Shown: one piece after another, positions 25,091-34,984 of the stretch
Layout of the letters: each line of letters begins with the position of its first letter
Position numbering within the stretch: the stretch's first letter is position 1
Origin: CAZPBC01 sp964584775
Lineage (GTDB): Bacteria > Chlamydiota > Chlamydiia > Chlamydiales > SLFE01
Direction: 5' to 3'
DNA: 58,683 nucleotides
Assembly (NCBI GenBank): GCA_964584775.1
Contig: CAZPBC010000010.1
Span: 1 to 58,683 of the forward strand
Notes under the pieces: model-generated
Databases searched by the model: none
Seen by the model: the letters and a program-made list of their open reading frames with translations, nothing else
What the model was told of the DNA's origin: nothing
Position numbers and translations under genes: made by a program

Positions 25091-25678
25091 ATGGCTGAAG
25101 AACAAAAGCAAGCGAACAATGAACGCCTCCAAGACAAAATTGACACCGAGCTCTTAAAAGCCCGAAGGATCTTTCTCTCTGATGCAGTGGACCAAGATAC
25201 CGCTAACGATGTCATCCGCAAGCTCTGGTTTCTAGAACTCAGCGAACCAGGCAAACCGATCCTGCTCGTGATCAACAGCCCAGGTGGAGCCGTTGATTCG
25301 GGATTTGCAATCTGGGACCAAGCCAAAATGATCAGCTCCCCTGTCTACACACTTGTCACTGGCCTTGCTGCGTCAATGGGATCCGTCCTCTCCCTCTTAG
25401 CCGGCAAAGGAAAGCGTTTTGCCACTGAGAACGCACGGATCATGATCCACCAACCGCGTCTTTCTGGAGTGATCCAAGGGCAAGCCACCGACCTCGAAAT
25501 CCAAGCAAAAGAGATGGTTAAAACCCGTGACACCCTCATCCAGAAGTACATGGACGCTACCGGTCGCACCTACGAAGAGATCGACCGTGCAATCGACCGA
25601 GATACTTGGATGAATGCCGAAGAGGCAAAGGACTTTGGACTCATCGACAAAGTGGTCACCAACTTCAATGACCTGTAG
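25091..25678 (+). CDS. clpP: ATP-dependent Clp protease proteolytic subunit (ClpP2-type)
   Basis: The 195-residue serine protease shows INSPGGAVDSG, catalytic S96 in GLAASMGS, catalytic H120 in MIHQP, and an aspartate in the DRDTWM region. It assembles with ClpX or ClpC to degrade proteins. Chlamydiae have two ClpP paralogues, and the one next to glyA and dapF is ClpP2 in Chlamydia trachomatis; order here matches. GGAGAAAAAA gives a clear ribosome binding site. Its end overlaps the dapF start by 11 bases. Confidence 0.93.
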   Translation: MAEEQKQANNERLQDKIDTELLKARRIFLSDAVDQDTANDVIRKLWFLELSEPGKPILLVINSPGGAVDSGFAIWDQAKMISSPVYTLVTGLAASMGSVLSLLAGKGKRFATENARIMIHQPRLSGVIQGQATDLEIQAKEMVKTRDTLIQKYMDATGRTYEEIDRAIDRDTWMNAEEAKDFGLIDKVVTNFNDL

Positions 25679-26456
25679 CGCGCAAAAAACACTACCTTTC
25701 TCCATCTATTCCGGATGTGGCAACACTTTCGTCCTTGTTGACAACCGCTCGGAAGGATTTTCTCGAGAGCCGACTGAGATCCAAGCCCTCTCCAGTGAAA
25801 ACAACTGCGATGGACTCATCTTGCTGGAACGCTCCCACCGTGCTGATGTCAAGATGCGCATCTACAACTGCGATGGATCCGAAGCAGAGATGTGCGGAAA
25901 CGGGATCCGCTGTTTGTTGAAGTTCATGGTCGATCTCGGTTTTGGAAAAAAGGGCTACACGATTGAGACGATGCATGACTTTCTCCGTACCAGTTTTGTG
26001 GGAGAGGAAATCCAGGTCGATATGGGAAAGCCCAAAATCCACTCTCTTCACATCCCCCTTGAGGGAGAAACTCTCCACTTTTTAGACACCGGTATCCCCC
26101 ACGCTGTTCTCTTCACTACCTCTCTTGATGCCGTTGACGTTGAGCAACTGGGCCCTCTCTTCCGTCACCACCCCTACTTTGGCCCCGCAGGGACCAACGT
26201 CACCTTCGTGGAAATCGTCTCAGAAAACGAGCTCCGATTTGCTACCTACGAAAGGGGAGTCGAGGGTGAGACCTCTGCTTGTGGTACAGGCGCGACTGCG
26301 GCGGCATTGGCTGCCCACCTGGTTCATCACATGGAGAGCCCTCTCTCCGTTCGGACGCGCTTAGGCGAACAGCTCACGATCCACTTCGAGCCTGCCCCCC
26401 CTTCTTTCAAACGGGTCACCATGACCGGCCCCGCAAAAAAGTTACCTATGGGTTGA
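25668..26456 (+). CDS. dapF: Diaminopimelate epimerase
   Basis: The 262-residue enzyme has the two catalytic cysteines in EAEMCGNGIRC and GETSACGTGATAAA and the start motif SGCGNTFVLVDNR. It converts LL- to meso-diaminopimelate for peptidoglycan, and in Chlamydia trachomatis the orthologue is reported also to racemise glutamate. I chose the ATG at 25668, inside the end of clpP, because it gives the usual N-terminus; the frame is open further upstream. The stop overlaps a good promoter for the next gene. Confidence 0.93.
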   Translation: MTCSAQKTLPFSIYSGCGNTFVLVDNRSEGFSREPTEIQALSSENNCDGLILLERSHRADVKMRIYNCDGSEAEMCGNGIRCLLKFMVDLGFGKKGYTIETMHDFLRTSFVGEEIQVDMGKPKIHSLHIPLEGETLHFLDTGIPHAVLFTTSLDAVDVEQLGPLFRHHPYFGPAGTNVTFVEIVSENELRFATYERGVEGETSACGTGATAAALAAHLVHHMESPLSVRTRLGEQLTIHFEPAPPSFKRVTMTGPAKKLPMG

Positions 26457-26481
26457 AAGTGTTGAGCCATTAGGCTATGAT
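26453..26481 (+). promoter_or_regulatory. Sigma-70-type promoter for the UPF0158 gene
   Basis: TTGAAA (26453-26458) and TATGAT (26476-26481) are separated by exactly 17 bases and lie 30 bases before the ATG at 26511. The -35 box overlaps the dapF stop codon. This is the best-looking promoter in the window. Confidence 0.55.
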
Positions 26482-26510
26482 GACCGCTTTCCAAGGAAAA
26501 TAGGACTCAC

Positions 26511-27506
26511 ATGGCTAAAAAGAAACTACTTACAGCACAAAATCCCCTGATCTTACGATGCCAAAGGCTCATGGAGGCCTTCGCAAAATCGGATGACGAA
26601 AGAGATTTCTACCTCGACCGTCAAGAGGGATTCATCTTCTTTCACGACCTCGACCAGCCTGAGGAGTCCATCAATAAGCTCGAAAAAGAGCTCACGGCCA
26701 ATAACGAACGCTACGTCATCTTCCCTAAGCTCTCCAATTACGAGTCAAAAAAGATCATGGAAGGTTTCATTCATGAAAAGGTGTATGACATCGACACAAA
26801 AGAAAAGTTGATGGACATCATTCAAGCGAAAGAGTCACGTGAAAACTTTTTGGAATTCCTCTACGACCAGCCGAACGAATTGGATAAATGGCAGCAGTAT
26901 TATCAAGAGAAGTCTCGAGTGCGGATCATTGAGTGGCTCAGAAGCCTCAAGCTCCACTTCGTCTTTGAAGAGGACCTCGATGTAGGTGTCCACCTCATTG
27001 AAAAGCTGAAGACACACCTCTTTGATGAGAAAGTTCCGAAAGATGTCCAGAACGCTCGCAAAATCTTGCAAACGAAGGCGAAGAGCTACTACTCTAACGA
27101 AGCTCTGAACCCTCGTCCAAAACGTGGACGCCCTCCTAAGCAGGCACAAAAAACCGAGATTGAGCCGCAAATCTCCGTCGACATCTTCACGACAGTTCCA
27201 ACGGGGCTACGCGCCTTCCTCTTCACTCCCGATCTCTCTCAGGTCGGAGCTGCTTCCTTCTCTTCAAAATTTGAAACAGAGCAGGATCTCATTGCCAGCC
27301 GTAAGGCGCACCAGATGACCGAAACAGAAACGGTTCTCAACAGCCTCAATCAGAAACTGGTTGAGCTCAGAAAGCTTTCAGGAAAATGGCTCGATGAAGA
27401 TGAGCCGCTAGAAGAGAGTCCTCCTCTGATTCTCAATGGAGAAGAGGACGAAAAACCTGTCAAAAAGACGACGAGAAAAGCTCCAAAGAAAAAGAAGAAA
27501 GAGTGA
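26511..27506 (+). CDS. UPF0158 family protein (CT429-like)
   Basis: The 331-residue protein has an N-terminal domain (about 10-180) with RDFYLDRQEGFIFF, a pattern of the UPF0158 family known from chlamydiae and some other bacteria. The second half has a basic stretch PKRGRPPK, like an AT-hook (about 200-207), then a helical region and a lysine-rich tail KKTTRKAPKKKKKE. The basic motifs suggest nucleic acid binding, but the function is unknown. Position after dapF is conserved with Chlamydia. A hairpin overlapping its stop codon probably terminates transcription. Confidence 0.85.
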   Translation: MAKKKLLTAQNPLILRCQRLMEAFAKSDDERDFYLDRQEGFIFFHDLDQPEESINKLEKELTANNERYVIFPKLSNYESKKIMEGFIHEKVYDIDTKEKLMDIIQAKESRENFLEFLYDQPNELDKWQQYYQEKSRVRIIEWLRSLKLHFVFEEDLDVGVHLIEKLKTHLFDEKVPKDVQNARKILQTKAKSYYSNEALNPRPKRGRPPKQAQKTEIEPQISVDIFTTVPTGLRAFLFTPDLSQVGAASFSSKFETEQDLIASRKAHQMTETETVLNSLNQKLVELRKLSGKWLDEDEPLEESPPLILNGEEDEKPVKKTTRKAPKKKKKE

Positions 27507-27531
27507 GCTTCGAATAAGAACCCCGAAGCTC
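27505..27531. terminator. Hairpin terminator between convergent UPF0158 and rpmF genes
   Basis: GAGCTTCG (27505-27512) pairs with CGAAGCTC (27524-27531), with an 11-base loop, starting within the UPF0158 stop codon. A short ATTCATTTT follows. The U-tract is weak, but the placement between convergent genes supports a terminator. Confidence 0.5.
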
Positions 27532-27547
27532 GATTCATTTTGAGTCT

Positions 27548-27736
27548 CTACTCTGCAGATTCAGCAGAGGCGTAGACATTCCTACCTGCATAAAATCCAC
27601 ACTCAGGGCAGATCACATGAGGAATTTTGGCTGCGCCGCAGTTTGAGCAGCGGTTAAACTGCTTGGTGCTCTTAGCGTGGTGCGAGCGCTTCGCATTCTT
27701 TCGAGCGTTTGAAGTTCGATTACGAGGAACTGCCAT
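27548..27736 (-). CDS. rpmF: 50S ribosomal protein L32
   Basis: The 62-residue basic protein begins MAVPRNRTSNARKNAKR and contains a zinc ribbon with CSNC and CPEC, the bL32 form with four cysteines. It belongs to the large ribosomal subunit. It follows the DUF177 gene by 13 bases, an arrangement shared by most bacteria. Confidence 0.95.
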   Translation of the reverse strand: MAVPRNRTSNARKNAKRSHHAKSTKQFNRCSNCGAAKIPHVICPECGFYAGRNVYASAESAE

Positions 27737-27749
27737 GGTTATTACTCCG

Positions 27750-28205
27750 TTAGCTTAGGCCTTCAAAAGGGTTATAGGTCCCCTCTTCAGACGATTCTTT
27801 TTTTAAATAGTTGCCTAGCTCCTTCCTTTTAGGGCAGTTTCCCTGGCATTCGACCAGGTGTGGAAGGTTCACTAGGATCTCTTCACGGACTAATTCTCGA
27901 AAATCGAAAATAGCCCCTTGGATCTCATTGAGATCCTGCGTGAGATAGTGTTGTTCAAGATTTAACTTGAACGGGGTAAACTCGTTACAAACAGCACAAG
28001 GCATCCATGCGGTCGCCTCGATATCAAGCTGCATAATTAGCTCATCTTCAGCGAGATAAGCTCTTCCATTTAGGTGAACGGGTGCTTTAAAAAGAAGATT
28101 TTCATCTCCCTCAATCAAGTCGCTAGGCTCTAAATAAGCGTCTAGCTTCTGCTCCTTTCCTAGCGAAAGGCGGTCTAGATAAATTTGAAAAGCATCCGTT
28201 TCCAT
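27750..28205 (-). CDS. DUF177 (YceD-like) protein upstream of rpmF
   Basis: The 151-residue protein matches the DUF177/YceD family in length, place and features. The CAVC motif and the CQGNC motif further on can form a metal site, as in many members. YceD-type proteins are linked to 23S rRNA or L32 biogenesis. It is co-directional with rpmF and the neighbouring divergent gene is rng, as in Chlamydia (CT808-CT810). Confidence 0.85.
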   Translation of the reverse strand: METDAFQIYLDRLSLGKEQKLDAYLEPSDLIEGDENLLFKAPVHLNGRAYLAEDELIMQLDIEATAWMPCAVCNEFTPFKLNLEQHYLTQDLNEIQGAIFDFRELVREEILVNLPHLVECQGNCPKRKELGNYLKKESSEEGTYNPFEGLS

Positions 28206-28302
28206 AAACGACTGTAAAATTGTAGCTAAAAAGTCTCTTTTATTTAAACCACAAAATCCTGTTTGAGTGTATAATCCCCTTGTTAATGAGGAATATGTGT
28301 AT

Positions 28303-29841
28303 ATGAAAGAATTGCTACTGAATATCGAATCTCGTGAAATCCGCGCGGCCCACCTAAAAAATGGTCAACTCTTTGATCTCGTCCTAGAAAGGAAAAATAA
28401 GCGCCGCATTACAGGAAATATTTACTTAGGAAAGGTCACCAACATTCTCCACAACATCCAGTCCGCCTTCATCGATATTGGCGAAGGAGAAAATGGCTTT
28501 ATCCACATCTCAGACATCATCGAGAACACTAAAAAATTCGCTGAGCTTTTTGACCTCGACTTCGAGCTCGACTATGACATTCAAAAGGTCAAGGATGAGC
28601 CTGGTAAGGATGCCAACATCGATGAGCTGATGAAAAAGGGACAGACCGTTCTCGTTCAGGTTGTCAAAGAGCCGATCGGGACTAAAGGAGCCCGCCTGAC
28701 CTCGAACATCTCTATTGCAGGACGCTACCTTGTCCTTCTCCCCAACTCGACCCATCGAGGGGTTTCTAGAAAGATCGAGGACCGCATGGCGCGAGAGCGC
28801 CTCAAAAAGCTCATCCGCTCCTTCGAGATGCCCAACAACATGGGCCTCATCTGTCGAACCGCTAGCCGGATGGCGACAGAAGAGATGCTGGTGGACGAAG
28901 CCGAAGACCTTCTTGCCAGCTGGGAAAAAATTAAAGCGAGCTTTACCGACTCCTCTGAACCGAAACTCCTTTTTGAAGAGTCCGATCTCATCAAGCGCTC
29001 CCTCCTTGCTGCCATTGACAAGCGCTACGACCGGATCCTCGTGGACGACTACGATACGTTTCAGGCCTGTAAGCAGCTCCAAAACCGCTACGCTTCAGAA
29101 CACAACCTCCGTATCGAACTCTACCGCGATAAAATTCCTATGTTTGAACGATTCAATGTGGAGCGAGAGATTGAAAAGACACTGCGCAAGAAGATTTGGC
29201 TTCCGCACGGTGGGTATATCTTCTTCGAAAGAACCGAAGCGATGTACACCGTTGATGTCAACTCGGGAAGAAGCAGTATCTCTGAGTCTGATGTCGAAGA
29301 GTCTCTCGTCCGTATCAACCTCGAAGCAGCTGAAGAGGTCGCCAGACAGCTCCGGCTACGCAATGTCGGAGGTCTGATCGTCCTCGACTTCATCGATATG
29401 CGTTTACGGAAAAGCCAACGCCGCGTTTTAGAGAAGCTCAAGGAGTGTCTCAAAGATGACTCCGCCAAGTGCCGTGTTCTTGGAATGAGTGATTTTGGAC
29501 TGGTTGAAATGACACGTCAACGAAGCCGCGGCTCAATCACCCAGCTTCTTTACACCGACTGCCCCTACTGTTCTGGTCAGGGAGTCATTAAAAGCCTAGA
29601 CAGCATGGCGATCCAACTCGAAAGATCACTCAAAAAAGCGATTCAGTACCACCAACAATTTGGGCTCAAAGTGGTCGTCCACCCTCACCTGATGGACCAC
29701 ATCAAAAAGGGTGAAAAGAACTTCCTAGATTCTCTAGCTGAGGAGATGAATGCTCGTCTCGAATGGGAAACTTCGAGCGATCTGCATTTAAATGACTTTC
29801 AATTGATCTCCACAGTCAGCAACGAACTCATTGAAGTGTGA
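28303..29841 (+). CDS. rng: Ribonuclease G/E
   Basis: The protein (512 residues from the ATG at 28303) starts MKELLLNIESREIRAA. An S1 RNA-binding domain is at about 25-115 (NIYLGKVTNILHNIQSAFIDIG). The catalytic RNase E/G domain follows, with VDVNSGR, GGLIVLDFIDM and the zinc-link region CPYCSGQG near the end. It processes rRNA and decays mRNA. An in-frame GTG at 28267 exists, but the ATG has a GAGGA ribosome binding site and the family's start; a TATAAT at 28270-28275 further suggests that the transcript begins between them. It overlaps plsB by one base. Confidence 0.93.
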   Translation: MKELLLNIESREIRAAHLKNGQLFDLVLERKNKRRITGNIYLGKVTNILHNIQSAFIDIGEGENGFIHISDIIENTKKFAELFDLDFELDYDIQKVKDEPGKDANIDELMKKGQTVLVQVVKEPIGTKGARLTSNISIAGRYLVLLPNSTHRGVSRKIEDRMARERLKKLIRSFEMPNNMGLICRTASRMATEEMLVDEAEDLLASWEKIKASFTDSSEPKLLFEESDLIKRSLLAAIDKRYDRILVDDYDTFQACKQLQNRYASEHNLRIELYRDKIPMFERFNVEREIEKTLRKKIWLPHGGYIFFERTEAMYTVDVNSGRSSISESDVEESLVRINLEAAEEVARQLRLRNVGGLIVLDFIDMRLRKSQRRVLEKLKECLKDDSAKCRVLGMSDFGLVEMTRQRSRGSITQLLYTDCPYCSGQGVIKSLDSMAIQLERSLKKAIQYHQQFGLKVVVHPHLMDHIKKGEKNFLDSLAEEMNARLEWETSSDLHLNDFQLISTVSNELIEV

Positions 29842-30830
29842 TGAACCCTCACGATAGACTGCAACAGTTAAAAGATGCCCAAAAAATCCCGGAGCGCTTC
29901 ATCGCCATCCTAGATGAGTGTATCGAAATTTTTCGGTCCGCTGCCATCGAAAAGATCCCCTCTGAAGAGGTAGATAACCTCTTTAATTCCTATCTCACCC
30001 TCATTGCAGAGAACATTGAATCCCCCTATCAATTTTCTCCCTACCACTCCAAGATCACAGCCCCCTTTGATTACGAAAAATTCGGCCTTGAATTCATGCG
30101 CCCTCTTCTGATTTTTCAAGAGTCAACCCTGCAAGGGGAAAAGAACCTCGAGGAGATCGTTAAAGCGACCTCTGCGGGGGAAAATGTCATCCTTCTCGCC
30201 AATCACCAGACCGAGCCCGACCCTCAAATCATCCACCTCATGCTAGAGAAGACCGCTCCTCACCTAGGGTCAGAGATGATTTTTGTCGCCGGAAGCCGTG
30301 TGACCACTGACCCGATGGCCATCCCTTTTAGCATGGGGCGCAATCTCCTCTGTATCTACTCTAAAAAGCACATTGAAAACCCACCTGAGAAGAAAGCAGA
30401 GAAGCTCGCTCACAACCACCGCACCATGAAGCGGATGGCAGAACTCCTCTCTGAAGGCGGAAAGTGCATCTACGTCGCTCCGTCCGGAGGAAGAGACCGG
30501 GTCGATGATAAGGGTCACCTGGAGCCTGCTCCCTTTGACGCCTCCAGTGTCGAAATGCTCTACCTCACCGGCGAAAGATCTGCGAGAAAAACACACTTCT
30601 ACCCCCTCGCCCTCAAAACCTTTGACATTCTCCCCCCTCCAAGCAGCCTCATTAAAGAGCTCGGAGAAAAACGCTCCGCAAGCCGTGCAGCAGTCCACCT
30701 CTCCTTTGGGGAGAACATTGAGATGCAAAGCTTCCCTGGACTCGACCATCCCGACAAAAAAGAACGCCGAAAAATCCGCGCCGATGAAATTTGGAAACAA
30801 GTCACAAAACTTTACCAGAAGTTACCATGA
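29841..30830 (+). CDS. plsB: Glycerol-3-phosphate acyltransferase (chloroplast/chlamydial type)
   Basis: The 329-residue protein shows the acyltransferase motif NHQTEPD (HX4D) and downstream blocks FVAGSRVTTDP, CIYSKKH and IYVAPSGGRDR. This soluble type, shared with plant chloroplasts, acylates sn-glycerol-3-phosphate to lysophosphatidate with acyl-ACP and starts phospholipid synthesis. The ATG at 29841 uses the last base of the rng stop; a GTG at 29838 is an alternative. Order rng-plsB-M16 peptidase matches CT808-CT806. Confidence 0.92.
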   Translation: MNPHDRLQQLKDAQKIPERFIAILDECIEIFRSAAIEKIPSEEVDNLFNSYLTLIAENIESPYQFSPYHSKITAPFDYEKFGLEFMRPLLIFQESTLQGEKNLEEIVKATSAGENVILLANHQTEPDPQIIHLMLEKTAPHLGSEMIFVAGSRVTTDPMAIPFSMGRNLLCIYSKKHIENPPEKKAEKLAHNHRTMKRMAELLSEGGKCIYVAPSGGRDRVDDKGHLEPAPFDASSVEMLYLTGERSARKTHFYPLALKTFDILPPPSSLIKELGEKRSASRAAVHLSFGENIEMQSFPGLDHPDKKERRKIRADEIWKQVTKLYQKLP

Positions 30831-33703
30831 AAAAAATCCTCCCCTTTCTCCTTCTCGTTCTAACCCCTCTCTTCTCTACACAAATCCTCCCCGACCAATC
30901 CAAAGTCAAAATCCTTGCAGGAGACTTTAAGGATCGAGATACCCTCAAAGCGCGACTTGAAAACGGAATGACGGTCTACATCATTTCAGACCCGTCGGCA
31001 AGGAAGTCGAGCGCTGCACTCACCGTCCGGGCAGGAAGCTGGAACGAGCCCGAAGAGCACCCAGGACTCGCCCACTTCCTAGAGCACATGCTCTTCATGG
31101 GAACCAAATCGCATCCCGATGAGGCCTCTTTTTCTCAGATGATCAAGCAGCATGGCGGCGAGACGAACGCCTTCACAGAAGATCTCTACACCTCCTACAT
31201 CTTTGCTGTGGACAACGACGCCTTTGAAAAAGCGTTCGCCCATTTTGCTGAGTTTTTCACAGAGCCACTCCTGAGTACGAAGAGTGCCTCACGTGAGATT
31301 GAAGCCATCAACCAAGAGTTCCAAGGCAACCTGAACAAAGATGAAGTCCGTCAGTTCATGACCTTCAAAGAAAGAGCCAATCCTGAGCACCCTTGGCACC
31401 GCTTTAACTTCGGAAGTAAAGAGACCCTTTCTGATGTCCAAGAAAAAGAGCTCAGAAAATGGTTCGAAGAGAATTATTATCCCGACCGAATGACCTTGGT
31501 TCTCGTCTCTTCCCTCGATAAAGAAACTCTTCTAGAGCTAGCAGAAGATGCTTTTGATAAACTCCAGAAAGGACCTCCACCTCCCCCAAGCCCAGATGTC
31601 CCTCTCCTGACCGACCAGTTTCAAGAGACCTTCACCTACATCGAGCCCCTTGCCAATAAAAGGACGCTGACCCTTTTCTGGCACCTCCCAGAAAAGTTTG
31701 CGAGAGAAAAAGAGGACCGTCCAGAGGATCTTTTTGCCTACATCCTAGGACACGAAACCGAAGGCACCCTCCTCGAGCGCCTGCGTAGCGAAGGACTCGC
31801 TCTAGATCTGGGCTCCGGAGCCTACCGCTGGGACAGCAAGCACATGGCCTTCTTCATCCAAGCGAACCTCACAGAAAAGGGCGTTAAGAATCCCAACACC
31901 GTCATCCGAAAAATCTTTGAAGCAATCAACCAGTTCAAAAGTGAATCTTTCCCCGCCTACCTCTTTGATGACTACCAAGCCCTCGCAACGCTTAAAGTGG
32001 AGTATCCTCAGCGCACTACAGCCTATAAAGAGGCTTACAACCTCATCAAAAGCATCCGGCAGTACGACATCTCCGCTTTTCCAGAGAATAGCAAACTGCT
32101 CAAAAGCTTCCGTCCAGACCTCATGCATGAGCTTGTCCAGACACTCACACCCACAACGGTCCATGTCGACCTGATGGCTCCTTCCTCGGAAACAGGTGTT
32201 AAGCCCAATCAAGAAGAGCGTTGGATGAAGGTCGGCTACACAACAGTCCCGATCCCAAAAAAAGAGATCGCTGCCTGGGCAGAAGCGCTCCCCGAAACAC
32301 CATACGATCTTCCTCCTAAGAACCCCTTCCTCCCTAAGGAGCTGGACTACAAGTGTGAGATCACCAACGAAAACCCCCTTCTTCTCACCCCCGTCAAACT
32401 CGACTCACCGGAAGGAAGCGAAAGCTACTTCCTTCAAGACTGCATTTACGAAACCCCAAAAGCCTCTCTCTTCTTTGTTTTTAAGAGCCCCTACCTAAGC
32501 TACGAAACAGCAGAAAATGCAGCTCTTGGTGAACTTTTCGTCACCCTTTTCAAGCAAGCTTTCGCTTCTACCGCGTACGAAGCTTCCCTTGCAGACTTGA
32601 GCTATGAGATGAAGTACTCCTCCTCAGGAATCACACTGACGATCGAAGGGTTTCACGGACAACTCATTCCCTTCTTTAAACAGATCATCGAGCAGATGAA
32701 AGACCCCTTTAAGAATGGAGAGTTCTTTGAAAATGGAAAGAGCGCTTACAGCCAAGAGCTCCAGAATAAAGACCAAGAGTCTCCATACATCCAGGCAGTC
32801 CGCCTCCTCCGCGAGTCGGTGTTCTCGACCTTCCATACCCCAGAAGAGCGCCTCGCTGTCATAAAGAGTCTCTCCCACGAACAGTTTAGTGACTGGCATA
32901 AAAACCTCTTTAATACAGCCGCACTCGATGAGATGCTCTTTGGAAATCTGAGCAAAGAAGAGGCGCCCAAGTTCCAGAAAGTCTTTCAAGAGACCTTCTA
33001 CCCAAAACCCTACCTCAAAAGAGATCAGTTTGAACGCGAGTATGGCACCTTGAAAGAGGGTGCAGGTCCCTTCTATTTGATGCGCCCCACTCAAGCGCAA
33101 GGTACAGGCCTCTTACTTGCCATCGAGCTCGGAAAAACCAGCCCAAATCAAGAGGTCGCCAGCGAGCTAACCTCTACACTCCTTGCCACCCCCTTCTTCG
33201 AAGAGCTGCGTTCACAGCAGCAGACCGCCTATGTGATCGGGAACACCTCTGAGCGGATTGAAAATGCCGCCCAACTCCTCCTCTTTATTCTAGAATCCCA
33301 CACCCACTCTCCGCGCGACCTGCTCGCCCGGATCGAACTCTTCTTTGAGACGTACCTAAAGAATCTCAAAACCTCCGAAGAGGCGGAGGCCCAATTCGAC
33401 AGCGCTAAAAAAGCCCTACTCTCTAAACTCCAGAAAGCCCCCCACTCCCTCAAAGAAGCGCGTAAAGCCCTCACGGATGAGGCTTTCGAGCTGCAGGGGG
33501 ACTTCGAATGGCATAAAAAGAAGATCGCCGCCCTCGAAGCGATGAGTTTTGCAGACTATGTTGATCTTTGCTATGAATGGCTAGGTAAAGAGAACCATAA
33601 GCGGCTTGCCTTCTTTGTTGTGGGAAAAACAAGAGACAACATCCTAGACTATGAGGAAGCAGTGAGCCCAGAAACGATACGGGAAAACTCACACTTCCAA
33701 TGA
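30827..33703 (+). CDS. M16-family zinc metallopeptidase (pitrilysin/insulinase), exported
   Basis: The protein (958 residues from the ATG at 30827) has a signal peptide (MKKILPFLLLVLTPLF). The inverted zinc motif is HFLEHMLFMGT with a downstream glutamate in the AINQEF region (about residue 160). The length matches four-domain pitrilysins, whose second half is inactive, and RPTQAQGTGLLLAIELG lies in that half. It degrades peptides in the periplasm. The gene overlaps plsB by ATGA and the transporter by ATGA, so it belongs to one long operon from rng to 34953. Confidence 0.92.
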   Translation: MKKILPFLLLVLTPLFSTQILPDQSKVKILAGDFKDRDTLKARLENGMTVYIISDPSARKSSAALTVRAGSWNEPEEHPGLAHFLEHMLFMGTKSHPDEASFSQMIKQHGGETNAFTEDLYTSYIFAVDNDAFEKAFAHFAEFFTEPLLSTKSASREIEAINQEFQGNLNKDEVRQFMTFKERANPEHPWHRFNFGSKETLSDVQEKELRKWFEENYYPDRMTLVLVSSLDKETLLELAEDAFDKLQKGPPPPPSPDVPLLTDQFQETFTYIEPLANKRTLTLFWHLPEKFAREKEDRPEDLFAYILGHETEGTLLERLRSEGLALDLGSGAYRWDSKHMAFFIQANLTEKGVKNPNTVIRKIFEAINQFKSESFPAYLFDDYQALATLKVEYPQRTTAYKEAYNLIKSIRQYDISAFPENSKLLKSFRPDLMHELVQTLTPTTVHVDLMAPSSETGVKPNQEERWMKVGYTTVPIPKKEIAAWAEALPETPYDLPPKNPFLPKELDYKCEITNENPLLLTPVKLDSPEGSESYFLQDCIYETPKASLFFVFKSPYLSYETAENAALGELFVTLFKQAFASTAYEASLADLSYEMKYSSSGITLTIEGFHGQLIPFFKQIIEQMKDPFKNGEFFENGKSAYSQELQNKDQESPYIQAVRLLRESVFSTFHTPEERLAVIKSLSHEQFSDWHKNLFNTAALDEMLFGNLSKEEAPKFQKVFQETFYPKPYLKRDQFEREYGTLKEGAGPFYLMRPTQAQGTGLLLAIELGKTSPNQEVASELTSTLLATPFFEELRSQQQTAYVIGNTSERIENAAQLLLFILESHTHSPRDLLARIELFFETYLKNLKTSEEAEAQFDSAKKALLSKLQKAPHSLKEARKALTDEAFELQGDFEWHKKKIAALEAMSFADYVDLCYEWLGKENHKRLAFFVVGKTRDNILDYEEAVSPETIRENSHFQ

Positions 33704-34953
33704 TGAGCCTCATCATCTTCGTCATCTGCTACACGCTTTTCATCTTCTTTAGTCAAAAGCGTCCTCAAATTGCGCTCGTCTCTGCAGTCGCACTGGTTGC
33801 AACACGCACCATCAATCCCATCCAGTTTTTCACCTTTGTGGAGTGGAATATCATCACTCTCTTCCTCGGCACGGCCATCCTCGCAGAGCTCTTTATGCTC
33901 TCCAAAATGCCCGCCGTGCTTGCCGAGTGGGTTGTCGACCGGACCACAACAGCACGTGGAGCGGTCCTTGGTATCTGTCTCCTCTCTTCGATCCTGTCGA
34001 TCTTTGTAGAGAATGTCGCCGTCGTCCTCCTGATCGGACCGATCGCGTACAAAATCTGCGAGAGAGTCGGCATCAACCCGGTGAAACCTCTCATCTTCAT
34101 TGCCATCTTTTCCAATATTCAAGGAACAGCGACCCTCATTGGTGACCCCCCGAGCATGATCCTCGCCAGCTACATGAACATGAGCTTTCTGGACTTTTTC
34201 ATTTACAAAGGCAAGATCAGCATCTTCTTCTTTGTCCAAGCAGGGGCGCTAGCAGGGCTTCTCGTTGCCGGATGGTTGCTTCGCAAGGAGACTCAGCCCA
34301 TCGCACAGGTTCCCCAAGAAAAACCCCTCTCTCTTGTCCCCTCCTATCTCTTAGGCCTCCTCGTGATCGTCCTCTCGATCGCAAGCCTGGTGGACCCTCA
34401 CTTTGGATGGTTTGCTGGGACCTCTGCCATGGCTATAGGGATCCTTGGTATTGTCTGGTTTGCCCTCCATGCGAAGTGGATCCCCACAAAAACCATGCTC
34501 ACTCAGCTGGACTGGGGAACAACCATCTTTCTCGCGTCCGTCTTTATTCTCGTACAAGCCCTGATCAATGACGGTTGGCTCGACCTGCTAGCACAGTCGA
34601 TCGACAGCTACGCCACGGAGCACCTGCTTGAGACCTTTGTCTTGATCCTTCTTCTCTCTATCCTGATCTCTGCCTTTGTCGACAATGTCCCCTACCTTCT
34701 TGCAATGATTCCTGTTGTCCAAACGATTTCTAAAGGTCAGCACCTTGAACTGTTGATGTTTGCTCTGTTGATCGGAGCTTGCCTAGGAGGAAATATTGTT
34801 CCCTTTGGTGCTTCTGCTAACATCGTGGCCGTCGGCTTTCTCAAGCGTCACAACCACCCCGTTTCTTTCCTTGAATTTACCAATCTTGGAATCTTACTGA
34901 CCGCAGCCTCCGTCGTGGCCTCGTCGATCTTTCTCTGGCAAGTCTGGGCCTAA
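33700..34953 (+). CDS. ArsB/NhaD-type ion transporter
   Basis: The 417-residue protein has about 11-12 hydrophobic segments. LIGDPPSMILASYMNMSFLDF and SAFVDNVPYLLAMIP, together with the GGNIVPFGASANIVA segment, form the two re-entrant hairpin regions typical of the ion-transporter (IT) superfamily, such as NhaD sodium/proton antiporters and the P-protein. The likely role is sodium/proton exchange or export of an oxyanion. It is the last gene of the rng-plsB-M16 operon, with an ATGA overlap. Confidence 0.82.
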   Translation: MMSLIIFVICYTLFIFFSQKRPQIALVSAVALVATRTINPIQFFTFVEWNIITLFLGTAILAELFMLSKMPAVLAEWVVDRTTTARGAVLGICLLSSILSIFVENVAVVLLIGPIAYKICERVGINPVKPLIFIAIFSNIQGTATLIGDPPSMILASYMNMSFLDFFIYKGKISIFFFVQAGALAGLLVAGWLLRKETQPIAQVPQEKPLSLVPSYLLGLLVIVLSIASLVDPHFGWFAGTSAMAIGILGIVWFALHAKWIPTKTMLTQLDWGTTIFLASVFILVQALINDGWLDLLAQSIDSYATEHLLETFVLILLLSILISAFVDNVPYLLAMIPVVQTISKGQHLELLMFALLIGACLGGNIVPFGASANIVAVGFLKRHNHPVSFLEFTNLGILLTAASVVASSIFLWQVWA

Positions 34954-34984
34954 CAAGATATTTTGTGAAAGGCAACTACACTTT